This document shows, piece by piece, positions 34,085-43,540 of a stretch of DNA of 64,000 bases (positions are counted from its first letter, which is position 1; every line of letters starts with the position of its first letter). This DNA is from Halodesulfovibrio aestuarii DSM 17919 = ATCC 29578. Its GTDB lineage: Bacteria; Desulfobacterota; Desulfovibrionia; Desulfovibrionales; Desulfovibrionaceae. The DNA is taken from contig NZ_ARQF01000021.1 of the NCBI RefSeq assembly GCF_000384815.1, positions 186,001-250,000 on the forward strand, written 5' to 3'. The notes under the pieces are model-generated. The model ran no database searches, was not told the DNA's origin, and was given only the letters and a program-made list of their open reading frames with translations. The position numbers and the translations under genes were made by a program.

Positions 34085-34099
34085 GCTATCGTAAAAGTG

Positions 34100-34129
34100 A
34101 AAGCCCACCATCGGTGGGCTTTTTTTTTA
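34100..34129. terminator. Terminator after the RRM gene
   Basis: AAGCCCACC pairs with GGTGGGCTT and is followed by a nine-T run; it lies between converging genes. Confidence 0.92.
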
Positions 34130-34133
34130 TGCA

Positions 34134-34904
34134 TTATTTTGAAGGTGAGTAATACAACATATCTTTATTGTAGATCTCTGTTGCTTCACCAGAACTTACA
34201 ATCTCTTCCATGGCTTTTCTAAAATCATCAACAAATTGCTGCGGAACTGCATTGTTAAATAAGAATCCGTTAGGTACTTGTTTGACAATTTCGAGAACGC
34301 GCAGATCTGATGGGGTGCCACCAATGAGATGATAGTTGTATAGGATGTTTGAAATGCCACCGGCAATGAGTGGGGCACGTCCCTTGAAAAATTTGTGAAC
34401 ATTGTTGGGAAAGCTTGAAGCGAATTCAAAATTCTTTTCTGTATAACCGAGTTTGCGCAATAACGGCAGAATACTTGAAGCCTTTTCAACACAAATGCGG
34501 GCATGTTTAACTTTTGATGGTGTATCGAAGAGCTTTTTATTTTTTTTATGTGTAATTATCGCTACCGTAACAGCTGTTGGTGTAGTGACATATCGGTATT
34601 GTTTCCGTTGTGCTGTGATACCGACCGGGAAAAGGCAAGTGGGAACGTTAGAGTCAAAATCTTTAACGGAACGAGGCCAGGGCTGGATCTTTATAGTATG
34701 TTCTGGAAGTTCCATCTTTTCCCAGATACGTTTTATTAAGTCAGCATTATACCCTCGTAACGTACCGTTATGAGTGTATGCAAGCGGCGGGATATGTTCT
34801 GTAATAAAAAGCACAGGTCTACTGTATGCAGAGACGGGTAGAATAGAAAAAAAGAGATGGCATATGAACGTAAATTTTATAAGAATGCGAAATCGTAGCT
34901 GCAT
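34134..34904 (-). CDS. Orphan periplasmic solute-binding protein (family 3)
   Basis: 256 residues with a signal peptide (about 1-27, VSA-YS). The fold is that of family-3 amino-acid-type binding proteins: ITEHIPPLAYTHNGTLRGYNADLIKRI, PVGITAQRKQYRYVT and a C-terminal VDDFRKAMEEI helix. No permease or ATPase is nearby. Such orphan proteins in Desulfovibrio may feed a distant transporter or sensor. Ligand unknown. Confidence 0.82.
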   Translation of the reverse strand: MQLRFRILIKFTFICHLFFSILPVSAYSRPVLFITEHIPPLAYTHNGTLRGYNADLIKRIWEKMELPEHTIKIQPWPRSVKDFDSNVPTCLFPVGITAQRKQYRYVTTPTAVTVAIITHKKNKKLFDTPSKVKHARICVEKASSILPLLRKLGYTEKNFEFASSFPNNVHKFFKGRAPLIAGGISNILYNYHLIGGTPSDLRVLEIVKQVPNGFLFNNAVPQQFVDDFRKAMEEIVSSGEATEIYNKDMLYYSPSK

Positions 34905-35025
34905 AAAATGCCCCGTAGTGTATATGCTGAACGATATTTTTGTGTGGTGAAGCTAATTTTTAATGTTATAATTTCATAATACTTTTTGCAATACATTATC
35001 GCAGCGCATATTTTTGGAGGAAGTC

Positions 35026-35637
35026 ATGAGTCGGATTTTTACTGCACAGAATTTTCCATTTATTCTTGCCGTAGTTTTTATTTTTTTCTTTGGTATAATG
35101 GGCATCGCGCCTGTATCAAGAGAAGTGTGGGTAGCTGAGGTTATCCCTGTTGCCGGAATTTTTCTTTTGCTTTGTATCACCTTTCCGCTTTTTAGATTTT
35201 CAAACATTTCGTACGGCCTAATGGCGGTCTGGTTGTTTTGGCATACCATTGGTGGGCATTACACCTTTGCAGGTGTTCCTTTTGAGTGGGTGACAGATTT
35301 ATTGGGGTTTGAACGTAATCATTTTGATAGGATAGGGCATTTTGCTGTTGGGTTTTATGCGTATCCGATTGCAGAACTGTTTGTTCGGAGAAAGTTGGCC
35401 GGTCCAATTGTGACAACTCTTTTTGCCTTATTCAGCATTATGTCCGTTGCGGCGGCGTATGAGATTGTGGAATGGCAATATGCCGTAATTGAGGGGGGCA
35501 AGTCCGGTCTTGAATTCTTAGGCAGTCAGGGTGACGTCTGGGATGCTCAAAAGGATATGCTCGCAGATACGCTTGGAGCATTAGCGACACTGATTCTTTT
35601 TTGGGTGTTCGGAAAACGGTGGGGTAGTCGGGGGTAA
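35026..35637 (+). CDS. DUF2238 (YjdF-like) membrane protein
   Basis: 203 residues from the ATG at 35026, with GGAGG 5 bases before it. About six membrane helices. Conserved DUF2238 features are the WHTIGGHYTFAGVPFEWV segment, FDRIGHFAVGFYAYPI, AAYEIVEWQYAV and the DVWDAQKDMLADTLGA motif. Function unknown. Divergent from the solute-binding-protein gene. Confidence 0.9.
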   Translation: MSRIFTAQNFPFILAVVFIFFFGIMGIAPVSREVWVAEVIPVAGIFLLLCITFPLFRFSNISYGLMAVWLFWHTIGGHYTFAGVPFEWVTDLLGFERNHFDRIGHFAVGFYAYPIAELFVRRKLAGPIVTTLFALFSIMSVAAAYEIVEWQYAVIEGGKSGLEFLGSQGDVWDAQKDMLADTLGALATLILFWVFGKRWGSRG

Positions 35638-35722
35638 TTTTTATAGGGAGACATGGTTGCATTTTGAGAACATAGGCATTTGGGGCTGGGGGATGTCGGT
35701 TAAGCAGCTTTGTCTTTAATGC

Positions 35723-35762
35723 AAAAAAAAGCGTCATGGAAAACTCCATGACGCTTTTTTTG
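35723..35762. terminator. Bidirectional terminator between DUF2238 and arsP genes
   Basis: AAAAAAGCGTCATGG pairs with CCATGACGCTTTTTT around a 5-base loop. Confidence 0.92.
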
Positions 35763-35784
35763 TATTTTTTGATGTGTTGCGTCT

Positions 35785-37002
35785 CTAAATAACAATGTTA
35801 AATAAGAAGCCCACAAGCAGGATGCCGGAAGCAACAATAGCTACATAAATAGAGATGAGCTTTATGCTGAGCACTTTTCTAAGAATAACCATTTCAGGAA
35901 GACTGAGCGCCACAACGGACATCATAAAAGCTAACGCGGTACCCAGCGCCGCACCTTTACCCAGCAATGCAGAAACAATCGGGATGATACCTGCAGCGCT
36001 GGCATACATTGGTACACCAATGGCGACTGCAGCAGGAACACTCCACCATGCGTCTTTGCCCATGATGGAAGCCATGGCACCTTCTGGAACATAACCGTGG
36101 ATACCTGCTCCAACTGCGATACCAATAACAATGTACAGCCATGTTTTGCTCAGAATATCTACAACAGAATCCCATGCGAAATCTAAGCGGTGAGCAAAGC
36201 TTGGGTATACCGGGGACTTGTTGCTACCGTCATCACGAATTTGGCGAACCCATGGTTCCAGCAAGTTCTCCAGCTTCATTTTTCCGAGTACCCATCCCGC
36301 AATAACTGCGATGGTAACGCCAGTGACAAGGTATAAGGCTGCAACTTTGAATCCGAATAAACCGTACAGTAAAACCAGTGCAATTTCGTTCACCATCGGC
36401 GCTGCAATAAGGAATGAGAATGTCACGCCAAGCGGAATGCCTGCTGCAACAAACCCTAAAAAGAGCGGTACCGCAGAGCAGGAACAGAAAGGTGTGACAA
36501 TACCTACACATGCCGCAATAACATTGCCAAGAGACTCTTTTCCGCTAAGGTATTTGCGGCTGCGTTCCGGTGTAATCCATGTGCGAAGAATACCTACTGC
36601 GAAAACTACCAGGCTTAGTAACAGCAGAATTTTTGGAGTATCATATAAGAAGAACCGGATTGATTCTGAGAGATGGCTGCCAGCAGTAACGCCGGGAACC
36701 ATACCTGTAAGGGCGTCCGCAATGCTTGGTAACTGGGAGTAGAGTAACCCCCATCCTATCAGGACAACTGTTCCGACAATACCGTAGAAGGAAAGTGAAA
36801 AACGTGCTTTTTTATCCTGTACGGGAGCGGAACCGCAAGCGCATGGTGATGCAAATGGGTTTATTGGCACTTCGTTTTCCTTTTGGGGAGTACCGAATGC
36901 TTTGGCTGCGAACTCTCCGCTGTTATCTGGAGTTTGGCCAGATGTGGAGCAGCAGCATTTTTCTTCTTTTTGTTTTGGTGGGGTGAATTCCAGTGGTTTC
37001 AT
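35785..37002 (-). CDS. ArsP/YraQ-type permease (DUF318)
   Basis: 405 residues if started at 37002, where GAGGG lies at the right distance; an ATG two codons earlier (37008) is too close to it. Residues 1-60 are a cytoplasmic tail with cysteines (EEKCCCSTSG and CACG), possibly metal-binding. About eight to ten membrane helices follow, with the conserved TPFCSCSAVPLF, AAPMVNEIAL and VPMYASAAGIIPI segments. ArsP homologues export trivalent organoarsenicals. It lies 13 bases after an ArsR-type repressor gene. Confidence 0.9.
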   Translation of the reverse strand: MKPLEFTPPKQKEEKCCCSTSGQTPDNSGEFAAKAFGTPQKENEVPINPFASPCACGSAPVQDKKARFSLSFYGIVGTVVLIGWGLLYSQLPSIADALTGMVPGVTAGSHLSESIRFFLYDTPKILLLLSLVVFAVGILRTWITPERSRKYLSGKESLGNVIAACVGIVTPFCSCSAVPLFLGFVAAGIPLGVTFSFLIAAPMVNEIALVLLYGLFGFKVAALYLVTGVTIAVIAGWVLGKMKLENLLEPWVRQIRDDGSNKSPVYPSFAHRLDFAWDSVVDILSKTWLYIVIGIAVGAGIHGYVPEGAMASIMGKDAWWSVPAAVAIGVPMYASAAGIIPIVSALLGKGAALGTALAFMMSVVALSLPEMVILRKVLSIKLISIYVAIVASGILLVGFLFNIVI

Positions 37003-37015
37003 AGTCATGCCCTCG

Positions 37016-37357
37016 TTAAAGAATGGTTGTTGCCTTTTTCAAGGTCTGTAAATTTTCCTGTAATGCCATAAATTCGTCGTCTGTTTTTACAGCTTGCTGC
37101 AGCAACTCTAAAAACGTTGAAATATAAATGTCAGTGCTGTCTGTTGCGAGGCGATAATGCGTCCATCCGCCAGCCTTGCGCCCGATGGTCAATCCGGCAT
37201 CGGTGCACTGTTTTAAATGACGCGAAACTGTAGGTTGTGCCACGCCCACAACTCTCGCAATGTTGCATACGCAAACTTCTCCATCGAGCAGTAACCCAAG
37301 TATACGAACTCGTGTGGGATCAGATAGTGCCTTTGTAATTCTAATGAAGTTATCCAT
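37016..37357 (-). CDS. ArsR-family metalloregulator
   Basis: 113 residues from the ATG at 37357 (CAGGAGAA upstream). Winged-helix DNA-binding domain with ALSDPTRVRILGLL and the recognition helix VAQPTVSRHLKQC. EVCVCNIARVV carries the Cys-x-Cys of the ArsR metal site; a further Cys is in HLKQCTDAGL. It should repress itself and the ArsP-like permease until metalloid binds. The likely operator is the palindrome at 37370-37393. Confidence 0.92.
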   Translation of the reverse strand: MDNFIRITKALSDPTRVRILGLLLDGEVCVCNIARVVGVAQPTVSRHLKQCTDAGLTIGRKAGGWTHYRLATDSTDIYISTFLELLQQAVKTDDEFMALQENLQTLKKATTIL

Positions 37358-37369
37358 GTATTCTCCTGA

Positions 37370-37393
37370 ATAGCCATTTAGCAATATGGCTAT
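37370..37393. promoter_or_regulatory. Inverted repeat, likely ArsR operator
   Basis: ATAGCCAT and ATGGCTAT are exact inverted copies 8 bases apart, 12 bases upstream of the ArsR start codon and next to its ribosome-binding site. Position and symmetry fit autoregulation. Confidence 0.6.
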
Positions 37394-37554
37394 ATGAGTA
37401 TGCTGTCAATATGCTCTTATGAGAAATGTGCGGCTGTACAGTGATGCGTAAAGAGCGTATGAATTGCGGCAAATGCTTTTATACGAGAGTATTTTAGCAA
37501 AAGGTAAAATATTCAGCTAATAGAGCATCATGTTTTGATCAGGACAGGAGATAG

Positions 37555-38190
37555 ATGATGACAGCCTGTGATCCTCAGGTAAATTTACAAGGACGTGAGA
37601 AGCTTACCCGACTCGCTGACTTTTTGTTTGAAGCGGGTATGTTGCGCAAGACTCCGCGTAGTGGGTATCAGTTTTTGGGTTCCGGCAGCGAGAACGTTGC
37701 AGAGCATTCTTTTAGAACAGCCATTGTTGGTTTTGTTCTTGCTAATGAAGCAGGAGCAGACCCTGTTCATACGGCAATGATGTGTCTGTTCCATGATTTT
37801 CATGAGGCTCGAATTGGCGACTTCAACTACGTAAACCGTATTTACAATACTAGCGACCCAAAAGCGGCATTTGAACATGCGCTGGAAGGAACCGGGCTTG
37901 AGTCTCTGGTTTTGCCGTACTGGGATGAGCTGGAAGAAGCGGAATCTCCAGAATCGAAACTTGCTCAGGATGCAGACCAGATTGACCTTATCCTGAATCT
38001 TAAGGAAGAGTTTGATTTAGGTAATAAGTACGCAGGGAAGTGGATACAGGGCGCCTTGCCGCGTCTGCGTACAGAAGTAGGTCGTGAACTTGCTCAACGT
38101 ATCACTGAAACAGACCACACGGACTGGTGGTACAAAGGTCCTGACAGAAGTTGGTGGGCACGTAAGAACGGTAAAAAAAAAGCTGAGTAA
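37555..38190 (+). CDS. HD-domain hydrolase (YfbR/HDDC2-like)
   Basis: 211 residues; ATG 37555 with GGAGATAG upstream. HD motif residues are in NVAEHSFR, CLFHDFHEARIGD and AQDADQIDLIL, the arrangement of 5'-deoxynucleotidase YfbR and human HDDC2. It probably removes phosphate from deoxynucleoside monophosphates; this is family-based. The C-terminus is basic (RKNGKKKAE). Confidence 0.87.
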   Translation: MMTACDPQVNLQGREKLTRLADFLFEAGMLRKTPRSGYQFLGSGSENVAEHSFRTAIVGFVLANEAGADPVHTAMMCLFHDFHEARIGDFNYVNRIYNTSDPKAAFEHALEGTGLESLVLPYWDELEEAESPESKLAQDADQIDLILNLKEEFDLGNKYAGKWIQGALPRLRTEVGRELAQRITETDHTDWWYKGPDRSWWARKNGKKKAE

Positions 38191-38253
38191 GCTACATTGA
38201 AGCACATAGTCTGCGAGGGGATTCTCCTGTAGGTGAAGGTGCAATGAATATAC

Positions 38254-38291
38254 AAAAAAAGGGAGCGGTACCATACCGCTCCCTTTTTTAT
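38254..38291. terminator. Bidirectional terminator
   Basis: GGGAGCGGTA pairs with TACCGCTCCC around CCA, with A and T tracts on either side, between converging genes. Confidence 0.92.
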
Positions 38292-38299
38292 TTGTTCTA

Positions 38300-38542
38300 T
38301 TACTTCCCTTTCGGGAGATACGTTACAGTGGACCGTGCCCCCAGCTCTGCATCGGCGGTTATTTCAACATCTGTCCAGTAAATTGCTCCGGAGTTAATGT
38401 CGTTTTGCTCAATGAACGTTGCAAGAGTGTTGGCAGATTCAACATGGTTAAGCAGCATCGGAGAGAGTACGAACATAAACAGCCAGATTATGAAAGCTCC
38501 GGATACGAACGATAAAAAGCGGTTAGCGCTGCTTTTTTGCAT
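38300..38542 (-). CDS. Small single-helix membrane protein beside YeiH-family permease
   Basis: 80 residues with one membrane helix (about 9-30, FLSFVSGAFIIWLFMFVLSP) and a C-terminal soluble part of about 50 residues. AAGGACAACC lies upstream of the ATG. It begins 24 bases after the permease gene in the same direction, so it is co-transcribed and may be an accessory subunit; that is inference. Confidence 0.7.
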   Translation of the reverse strand: MQKSSANRFLSFVSGAFIIWLFMFVLSPMLLNHVESANTLATFIEQNDINSGAIYWTDVEITADAELGARSTVTYLPKGK

Positions 38543-38566
38543 ATGGTTGTCCTTTATCGTTTTACG

Positions 38567-40309
38567 TTAGATCTTCGCAGTGATTTCAGGGAATACCACG
38601 TAGAACATAATGTACGCCATTGTCAGTGTAAGCATAAGGTTGAAGGTCTGACCGCAGACATACAGGATCAGCGGTTTGCCGCCTTTAAAGTAATGACCAA
38701 GCTCTCGGAAGTTTGTCGCAAGACCGATGGATACGAAGGCGAGGCAGAAGAACCAGCCACGGAAAGCTTTTGAGAAGCCGCGGATTACACCATGGTCAAC
38801 CATTGCGTAGCCAACATCCGGCCCCATCGATGCGTAAATCCAAGAGAATAATACGGATGCGGCAAGGAAGCCGAGCACAAATTTTGGGAACCGGTACCAT
38901 ATTTCCCATGCGCTTACAGAACGGCCAGGGGTACAATCAACGCGGGCGCACCAGTAAATAGCAACACCGAATGCTGTTATGCCGATAAGCACGTTCTGGA
39001 TCATTTTAATAGTTGCAGCAACGTACAGTGCTTTTTGTGAAAGGAAAGCACCAGCTGCGGCTACTGCGCCTGTGGCATCGATTGTACCACCCATCCAGGC
39101 ACCACCGAGAATGAATGGCATGTCTACAGCTTTAATGAATGCAGGCATAAGTATCATCATGATGGATGTGAATACCAGAGAAAGACCAACTGAAAGGGTG
39201 AGCTCTTCTTTTTTAGCACGACAGGCTGCTGCGGTGGCAATAGCTGCGGAAACACCACAAACGGACATATCTGCAGAGATAACTATATTCAGTGTTTTCG
39301 ATGGCATTTTTACCACTTTCTGACCGAAAATGAATGTGGAAATGAGCACAATCGGTGTTACCACCCATGCTACGAAAATACCGGGGATACCAATCGCTAC
39401 GATTTTACTGAAGAGTACTTCCGCACCCAGAAGAACAAGTCCGGTTTTGATAAAATACTCTGTTTGAACGGCAGGCATTACCCACTTGGGGGTACCTATT
39501 GTGTTCGAGATGAGAAGGCCGAATAGTATTGCCCATGCTGCGTATCCGATACCAAGTCCTTTCATGGTACTTTGCTGTGCTGCTACATATGCGAGTGTGG
39601 CAACTGCGAAAACGAAGAAGAAGCCAATGAAGAACTTAACAGGGCTGTGTCCCATAGCTCCGCGGCCAATAGCAAAGAAGATACCGAGAACAATATACAG
39701 CAGAATAAGCCATGTAATCTGGTTGTATGCTGTTACTTTTGTTTTCTTTTTAGCTTTACCTGCTGCAAATTTTTTGTTGCGCCAATCACTGATTGCGTCT
39801 GACGCTTTCTGGTTTAGCTCTGCATTGCTAAAGCTTGCTTCAGCAGCAGCTTTCTGCGCAATAGTTGCTGTTTCGAGAGCTTCTGCAGCAGCTTGTTTAG
39901 CTTTTTCGTACTTAATAACAGCGGCGGATTTTTTATCCCCGGCCCGTTTGCTATCCATAAAGAATGTGTCAAGCAGATTAGTAGACCAGCCATGTGGTTT
40001 GCTTTGGAATTTTTTAATTATTTTTGCAATAGAAGAGGACGTTGCTTTTAAGTTCTTTGCGTCCGCAGCCTTGTAATATTCAATAGTTTTAAATGGTGCT
40101 TTGTTCGCTTCCAGCTCCATAATTGCGTTAGACGCTGCAATAGTTGTGTGTAAATTCTTTGGTTCATTAGGTAGATAAATAATGAGACCGATGACCAGAA
40201 TAGCAAAACCAAGCCATATAGCCCAATAGTCTTCAAGTTTGATTAAGTCAGACCAACTGGCATGTCCTTTATCAACAACAACATCTGGTTGTTTGTTTTG
40301 TTCTGCCAT
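38567..40309 (-). CDS. YeiH-family putative sulfate exporter with N-terminal insert
   Basis: 580 residues from the ATG at 40309, set by GGAGG 7 bases upstream (the ATG at 40315 is too close to it). One membrane helix (about 29-47) is followed by a 150-residue hydrophilic Ala/Lys-rich, coiled-coil-like segment (about 50-195). Then comes a YeiH/UPF0324 domain of about ten helices with [32 protein letters not shown] and [19 protein letters not shown]. The sulfate-export label is a database prediction for the family. The long insert is unusual against the roughly 340-residue YeiH. Confidence 0.85.
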   Translation of the reverse strand: MAEQNKQPDVVVDKGHASWSDLIKLEDYWAIWLGFAILVIGLIIYLPNEPKNLHTTIAASNAIMELEANKAPFKTIEYYKAADAKNLKATSSSIAKIIKKFQSKPHGWSTNLLDTFFMDSKRAGDKKSAAVIKYEKAKQAAAEALETATIAQKAAAEASFSNAELNQKASDAISDWRNKKFAAGKAKKKTKVTAYNQITWLILLYIVLGIFFAIGRGAMGHSPVKFFIGFFFVFAVATLAYVAAQQSTMKGLGIGYAAWAILFGLLISNTIGTPKWVMPAVQTEYFIKTGLVLLGAEVLFSKIVAIGIPGIFVAWVVTPIVLISTFIFGQKVVKMPSKTLNIVISADMSVCGVSAAIATAAACRAKKEELTLSVGLSLVFTSIMMILMPAFIKAVDMPFILGGAWMGGTIDATGAVAAAGAFLSQKALYVAATIKMIQNVLIGITAFGVAIYWCARVDCTPGRSVSAWEIWYRFPKFVLGFLAASVLFSWIYASMGPDVGYAMVDHGVIRGFSKAFRGWFFCLAFVSIGLATNFRELGHYFKGGKPLILYVCGQTFNLMLTLTMAYIMFYVVFPEITAKI

Positions 40310-40803
40310 TACCATTCCTCCTTATTAAAAGTAGCAATGTCATGTACGCTACAATAAACATGGGCAGTAACAATACAGACATAAGAGGAACCGTCTATTT
40401 GCCGTTATGAAAAAAGACGGGATATGCCTGTAGCATTATAATGCCGGATACCTCTGTAAACACGGGGGCAGGTGAGCAGGTGACGTAATCGAAGCAGAAT
40501 TGAGGAGTGGCTGAACAAGTACAAATTAGGATAGGTGACGTGTAATAATCAGTTTAGCGATGCTCATGCTGCTAATTTATTGAATAGTATAAGATGTAAA
40601 ATGGTAATAATGTCAATAATTACCTGTAAATAAAACAAAGAATGTCTATAAAAGAGAAAAAGGGGTGAGGTCTTTGTTGTAAGGCAGGCGCTGCACGGTG
40701 ATTTGAATGACAGAAAAAAGCCAGAGTTTTCCTTCCGGAAAACTCTGGCTGCATTGTAAATGGAGTAGAGGCCTTCATCGGCGTTGCCTCACCGTAATTT
40801 CAG
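40310..40803. other. Long leader of the YeiH-family gene plus YcaO terminator
   Basis: About 490 bases. AGGTGACGT occurs twice, at 40478-40486 and 40533-40541, each followed by TAAT with zero or two bases between; they may be regulator sites for the minus-strand permease. The YcaO gene's terminator is at 40713-40750. No coding frame is credible. Confidence 0.5.
40713..40750 (-). terminator. Terminator of the YcaO gene
   Basis: On the minus strand AGCCAGAGTTTTCC pairs with GGAAAACTCTGGCT and six T follow. Confidence 0.9.
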
Positions 40804-42519
40804 TTACTCTTCCATACGCAGATAGTTAGTAAACAGCCTGTGACTCACGCGGGTGAATGAGTCGAAATCTGCTGTTAGCTCCATGTTTGGAATGAGCGCC
40901 TTGACCACTGGGAACTGGAGGTCTTTTCGCGCAAGTTCAACATAGACAGGACGCCTGTTATTCGCGATGAGCATTTTTTCAAGCATCTGTAAGTTGCGGA
41001 TAGGGTCTTCCATAGAAACGTCAGGAAGCTCTCCCTGTTTTCGTGTTTCGATGCCGTGAAGTGCTGGTGCAGACGGCGGGCTTTGCGGATATGGGTATGG
41101 GGTTTCTGTTAAGGCAGATACAATGGCCTTTCTGCCATCTAAACCAGATCCTGTACCACGGTATACTTCGCCGCGTTTGCCCATGACAAATGCATAGTAG
41201 CAGGGGATACCGAATTCAGTTGTGATGTCCTGAAACATGACATGAACGCCGCGTGCTGCGTAGTCGTTTAGCAGCATATTGAGCTTTTGGTCTTCCGTGG
41301 TGAGGATAAAGCATTCTTTTTTATTGAATGGTTTTGTTGCTTCTGCGTCGCGTTCAAAAATTTCCATAAGCGCTGCAACCTTAGCTTCTTCAAGGATGTT
41401 TCCCGAAGCAAGGCCTGTTGATCCCGGTGAAGAGAAGAGTGATATTTCATCTAAGTTACAGAACATGTACACCATCTGGACTGGTACGAGGATAGGCTCG
41501 TATCCTTCTCCATTAAGCTTTGGTGTATGGCCCTCTATCCAGTAGAGCTTTTCATCTTCGTATGGGACTTCAAGAGAAAGTAAATTAGGGTCAAATGCTG
41601 TTATTCCCTGAGCCATAAGTTCTGAATACCTGGCATGTGTAAGGGGATGCTCTTTCAGCGAGTTAAGTACACCTGTGTGGTCAAAAGAAACAAATGAAGA
41701 AGAGCGCTCTACAATTTCCATGGTCAGACCGACCCGTGCGTCTACGAGGGCAAGTCCACGGCCGTATGATGTGGCATGGCCTTGCAGGGTGTAGTCCAGA
41801 GCTCCGTTTTTAACGGTAAGATCAATATTCCAGCGGCGCAGAAGAGCAATTGGTGACAGAGATGCGATATGACGCATTTCAACATCAGCAAACAGTGGCG
41901 TTTGGTTTAACCTTTTGAGTGCGAGCTCTGTTGTGTCCTGAGCAGGGGGGCGAGTCCACGGGGTGTCATATGGTGTCTTCAGCAGTTCCTCACGAATTGT
42001 TGCGGCGGTTATGAATTCCTCAGTGTTTGGTTCATAAAGCATCGGAAGATCGAAATCTTCTGCAACATCCGGTAAGGGTAGCATTCTATGTTCGTGAATG
42101 TTTTCTTTAAATTTGGTAATCCATGCAATATGGTCGTATTTGTCTTCGCGTTTATACCAACGGATATATATAAGAGGAGTATGTTCCTGTAATTGTTCTG
42201 TGGCATCGTTTGGAAACAACGCAAGCAATTTGGAAAATTTACCGTACAGCAAACATGTTTCGTAGAGTAGTGCCGCAAGAACAGGCTTAATGACAGTGTA
42301 CTCTTTTACTGCTGTGTTAAGTAGGGTTTTGAACTTTTTTTGATCAAATGTCCGGATGGTTGTGAGCAGGTGTTTGTGCATAAAATCGTCAAGCGGGTGC
42401 TCTTCAAGATATGCGAGTGCTTCATCAAAGGTCATATCTGCTGGCGGTTCACAGGAAACGTATCCAACAGTGCCTACTGTGTCAGAAAGATTAAATTTGT
42501 ATTTCATTGGTGACGACAT
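40804..42519 (-). CDS. YcaO-domain protein
   Basis: 571 residues; ATG with GGGAG upstream. Residues 1 to about 200 are a helical domain I do not recognise. The YcaO domain follows, with both ATP-binding signatures: GRGLALVDARVGLTMEIVER (253-272) and STGLASG...EEAKVAALMEIFERD (367-391). YcaO enzymes activate amide carbonyls with ATP to make azolines, thioamides or amidines, or help RimO modify ribosomal protein S12. The protein ends in YLRMEE with no PxPxP tail, unlike azoline-forming cyclodehydratases. No precursor peptide, TfuA or dehydrogenase gene is nearby. The target is unknown. Confidence 0.88.
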   Translation of the reverse strand: MSSPMKYKFNLSDTVGTVGYVSCEPPADMTFDEALAYLEEHPLDDFMHKHLLTTIRTFDQKKFKTLLNTAVKEYTVIKPVLAALLYETCLLYGKFSKLLALFPNDATEQLQEHTPLIYIRWYKREDKYDHIAWITKFKENIHEHRMLPLPDVAEDFDLPMLYEPNTEEFITAATIREELLKTPYDTPWTRPPAQDTTELALKRLNQTPLFADVEMRHIASLSPIALLRRWNIDLTVKNGALDYTLQGHATSYGRGLALVDARVGLTMEIVERSSSFVSFDHTGVLNSLKEHPLTHARYSELMAQGITAFDPNLLSLEVPYEDEKLYWIEGHTPKLNGEGYEPILVPVQMVYMFCNLDEISLFSSPGSTGLASGNILEEAKVAALMEIFERDAEATKPFNKKECFILTTEDQKLNMLLNDYAARGVHVMFQDITTEFGIPCYYAFVMGKRGEVYRGTGSGLDGRKAIVSALTETPYPYPQSPPSAPALHGIETRKQGELPDVSMEDPIRNLQMLEKMLIANNRRPVYVELARKDLQFPVVKALIPNMELTADFDSFTRVSHRLFTNYLRMEE

Positions 42520-42688
42520 CCTATACTCCCATATGCTATGAATGAGGCGTTATAGCGTATGTTTTTACTGTGGACAATGGATGCCGTGAACAATAAATGG
42601 ATACTAACACGCTGTACCAAAGTCTTTGTACATTGATGCCCTGAGCCTGCGTGCAACATACAGTTAATACTTAATATAAGGGGAAATC

Positions 42689-43540
42689 ATGCCATATTTT
42701 GGTGCCCATATGTCTATTGCGGGTGGGTTGGAAAAAGCTGTTGAGCGTATAATGCGTGTGAGCGGAACGGCCTTACAGATATTCTCGAAAAATCAACGGC
42801 AGTGGAAATCCAAGCCGTTGGAGCAAAAACAGATAGATGCATTTCTTGGAGCTTGCGCAGAGTGGGGGAACTATCCGATTGCGGCGCATGATTCGTATCT
42901 TATCAATCTGGGTTCTCCGAAAGAGGAGGGGGTGGAGAAGTCTGTTGCAGCGTTTACACATGAGCTTGAGCGCGCAGAGCAACTAAATATTCCATATGTT
43001 GTGATGCACCCCGGTGCCCATCTGGGAGGCGGAGTTGAAGAATCCTTAGAACGGGTTGCAAAAAATCTGGATAGAGCATTGGTTGAGTCCCGTACCAATC
43101 GCGTCATGGTGTTATTGGAAAATACAGCAGGGCAAGGTACGACGCTCGGGCGATCTTTTGAAGAGCTAGCTGCTATTTTACAGAGTTCTGCTAAGGCTGA
43201 TAGGCTTGGCGTGTGTATTGATACTTGTCATGCATATGCCGCTGGATATGATCTTGCGACAGAAGAAGGATATGCGGCGACATTTGCAGAGTTTGAAACA
43301 GTTGTCGGTATGAACCGGCTGAAATTTATGCACATTAATGACTCTAAAGGTGCGTTGGGGAGTCATCTTGATAGACATGACCACATCGGGCAGGGATTAT
43401 TGGGAGAGGAAACTTTTGCACGTTTAGTAAATGATCCAAGATTTATTGATTTACCTATGGTGCTTGAAACTCCTAAAGGAGAGGACCTTGCTGAAGATAT
43501 AAAAAATCTGGAGGTACTGTACCGATTACGTATCGCATAG
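42689..43540 (+). CDS. nfo: Endonuclease IV
   Basis: 283 residues, a zinc-dependent AP endonuclease of base-excision repair. TIM-barrel motifs appear in order: GAHMSIAGG, LQIFSKNQRQW, AHDSYLINLGSP, VMHPGAHLGGG, LLENTAGQG, CIDTCHAYAAGYD, HINDSKGALGSHLDRHDHIGQG and LETPKGE. AAGGGG lies before the ATG. Monocistronic. Confidence 0.96.
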   Translation: MPYFGAHMSIAGGLEKAVERIMRVSGTALQIFSKNQRQWKSKPLEQKQIDAFLGACAEWGNYPIAAHDSYLINLGSPKEEGVEKSVAAFTHELERAEQLNIPYVVMHPGAHLGGGVEESLERVAKNLDRALVESRTNRVMVLLENTAGQGTTLGRSFEELAAILQSSAKADRLGVCIDTCHAYAAGYDLATEEGYAATFAEFETVVGMNRLKFMHINDSKGALGSHLDRHDHIGQGLLGEETFARLVNDPRFIDLPMVLETPKGEDLAEDIKNLEVLYRLRIA

